Assembly (NCBI GenBank): GCA_003228105.1
Contig: QGNN01000012.1
Location: forward strand, 1-41,670
Direction of reading: 5' to 3'
Origin: Chloroflexota bacterium
GTDB lineage: Bacteria; Chloroflexota; Dehalococcoidia; Lucifugimonadales; UBA826
Length of the DNA: 41,670 nucleotides
Part shown: piece by piece, positions 40,993-41,670 of the stretch
How the letters are laid out: each line of letters begins with the position of its first letter
Position numbering within the stretch: the stretch's first letter is position 1
Made by a program: the position numbers and the translations under genes
The notes under the pieces: generated by a model
Database searches by the model: none
What the model saw: the letters and a program-made list of their open reading frames with translations, nothing else
What the model was told of the DNA's origin: nothing

Positions 40993-41670
40993 ATGAGGAA
41001 AATCAAAACCATAACGACGTATTTTATGGCGACTTTTGCTTTGGTGTTGTTTTTTTCCTGCAAGACCTCCAACGAGGAGGAATTGATGGTTTTTGCTGCA
41101 GCTAGCCTCACAGATGTTTTGTCTGAAGTGAAAGAAAAATATGAGTTTCTAAATACGACTACGGTTCGATACAATTTTGGAGGTTCTCAAAGTTTGGCGG
41201 TGGAATTATCAAAAGGATCACCGGGTCATATTTTTATTTCTGCCGGGAAACCACCAATGGAATTTCTTTACGACGAGATGGAACCCAAGATTTCAGAAGT
41301 TATTAGCATAGCAACTAATTCGTTAGTGATTGTAACTAAGACACAAACTGTCGATTTGCTGGATCATTCCAGCCTGGCAGATTTGGATTTAATCGCTTTA
41401 GCAGATCCAAACCTTGCACCGGCGGGAGTGTACTCTAGGGAATTTTTGGTGAGCACTGGCCTGTGGTCTTCTCTAGAAAGCAGGTTTGTTTTTGCAGCAG
41501 ATGTTAGGGCCGCTCTCAATTATGTCAGGTCTGGCAACGTTGATGCCGCTATTGTTTATATGACTGACGGTTTGACCGAGCCGGACTTACTGATATGGGA
41601 CATAATACCGGCAGGTTCCTATTCCCATATTTCATATCCAGCAGCTGTCATTGGAGATGGAGATGGAGAT
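40993..41670 (+). CDS. modA: Molybdate ABC transporter substrate-binding protein ModA (3'-truncated)
   Basis: Captures molybdate outside the membrane for a ModBC transporter. Residues 1-22 are a signal segment ending in FFSC, so it is probably a lipoprotein. Then come the family motifs: VFAAASLTDVLSEV, FGGSQSLAVELSKGSPGHIFISAG, IATNSLVIV, ALADPNLAPAGVYSREFL and DVRAALNYVRSGNVDAAIVY. The frame is still open at the right edge; 226 residues are visible of the usual about 250-260. ATG 40969 is an alternative in-frame start; neither has a clear Shine-Dalgarno. Tungstate specificity cannot be excluded. MoeB at 29 kb would fit molybdenum-cofactor use. Confidence 0.9.
   Translation, partial: MRKIKTITTYFMATFALVLFFSCKTSNEEELMVFAAASLTDVLSEVKEKYEFLNTTTVRYNFGGSQSLAVELSKGSPGHIFISAGKPPMEFLYDEMEPKISEVISIATNSLVIVTKTQTVDLLDHSSLADLDLIALADPNLAPAGVYSREFLVSTGLWSSLESRFVFAADVRAALNYVRSGNVDAAIVYMTDGLTEPDLLIWDIIPAGSYSHISYPAAVIGDGDGD
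41653..41670 (+). repeat. GGAGAT hexanucleotide repeat (3 copies) at the window edge
   Basis: Three in-frame copies of GGAGAT encode GDGDGD within modA, right at the end of the window. The repeat may continue beyond the edge. Confidence 0.6.

Noticed and set aside
1-41670. Mobile element, CRISPR array, phage or defence island.
   Set aside because: No transposase, integrase, direct-repeat array or defence-type gene is seen; nearly all genes are core metabolism or translation.

Overview
This window looks like a stretch of chromosome from a free-living, probably marine bacterium of the phylum Chloroflexota (Dehalococcoidia or SAR202-like). That placement is an inference. It rests on a moderately A+T-rich genome by eye, a short bacterial IF2, a Trp T-box leader, a nickel superoxide dismutase with its own protease, a luciferase-like flavin oxidoreductase, and an nusG-rplKAJL block that is not followed by rpoBC. 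A 16S or marker-gene comparison would settle it. There are no tRNA or rRNA genes, no CRISPR array, no insertion sequence and no phage genes. Genes are tightly packed, with several TTG and GTG starts.

Layout. 1-2.8 kb (+): nusG (cut at the left edge), rplK, rplA, an L10-type leader with terminator, rplJ, rplL. 2.8-8.3 kb (-): LarA-family protein, M20 peptidase, glutamine-dependent NAD synthetase, class I aminotransferase. 8.4-10.9 kb (+): ispH, a ComB-family phosphatase, an aldo/keto reductase. 10.9-14.2 kb (-): AhpD/CMD-like protein, a large membrane protein with three tandem extracytoplasmic repeats, a small glutaredoxin-like protein and a SodX-type protease. The protease is divergent from sodN (+), and a perfect inverted repeat lies between them. 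14.9-16.2 kb (-): cupin and ketopantoate reductase. 16.3-25.1 kb (+): a flavin oxidoreductase, then a Trp T-box, trpS and trpEGDCF. These are followed, behind a separate promoter, by a glyoxalase-fold protein, a RidA-family protein, a HIT protein and YqeK.

25.1-28.7 kb (-): a NYN-LOTUS RNA-binding/nuclease-like protein, coaX, coaBC and a small phosphodiesterase. 28.7-29.0 kb holds a strong promoter followed by an unassigned structured RNA with terminator, leading into moeB. 30.1-34.1 kb (+): a PduO-type cobalamin adenosyltransferase, hisH, hisA, a methyltransferase, hisF (with an insertion) and hisIE. 34.1-40.9 kb (-): nusA, infB, rbfA and truB, then a second unit of rplU, rpmA, rpmE and a DUF1385 membrane protein. 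In the second unit a terminator hairpin lies inside the first codons of the DUF1385 gene. 41.0 kb to the right edge (+): the start of a molybdate-binding ModA lipoprotein.

Themes. The window is mostly translation and transcription machinery plus amino-acid and cofactor synthesis (Trp, His, NAD, CoA, isoprenoid, Moco, B12). RNA-level control is visible at several points: the L10 leader, the T-box, the moeB leader, the rpmE/DUF1385 hairpin and the nusA leader hairpin. Two nickel proteins (LarA family and NiSOD) are present. The least explained items are the moeB leader RNA, the terminator embedded in the DUF1385 start, the sodX/sodN inverted repeat, the triple-repeat membrane protein and the NYN-LOTUS gene in a CoA operon.
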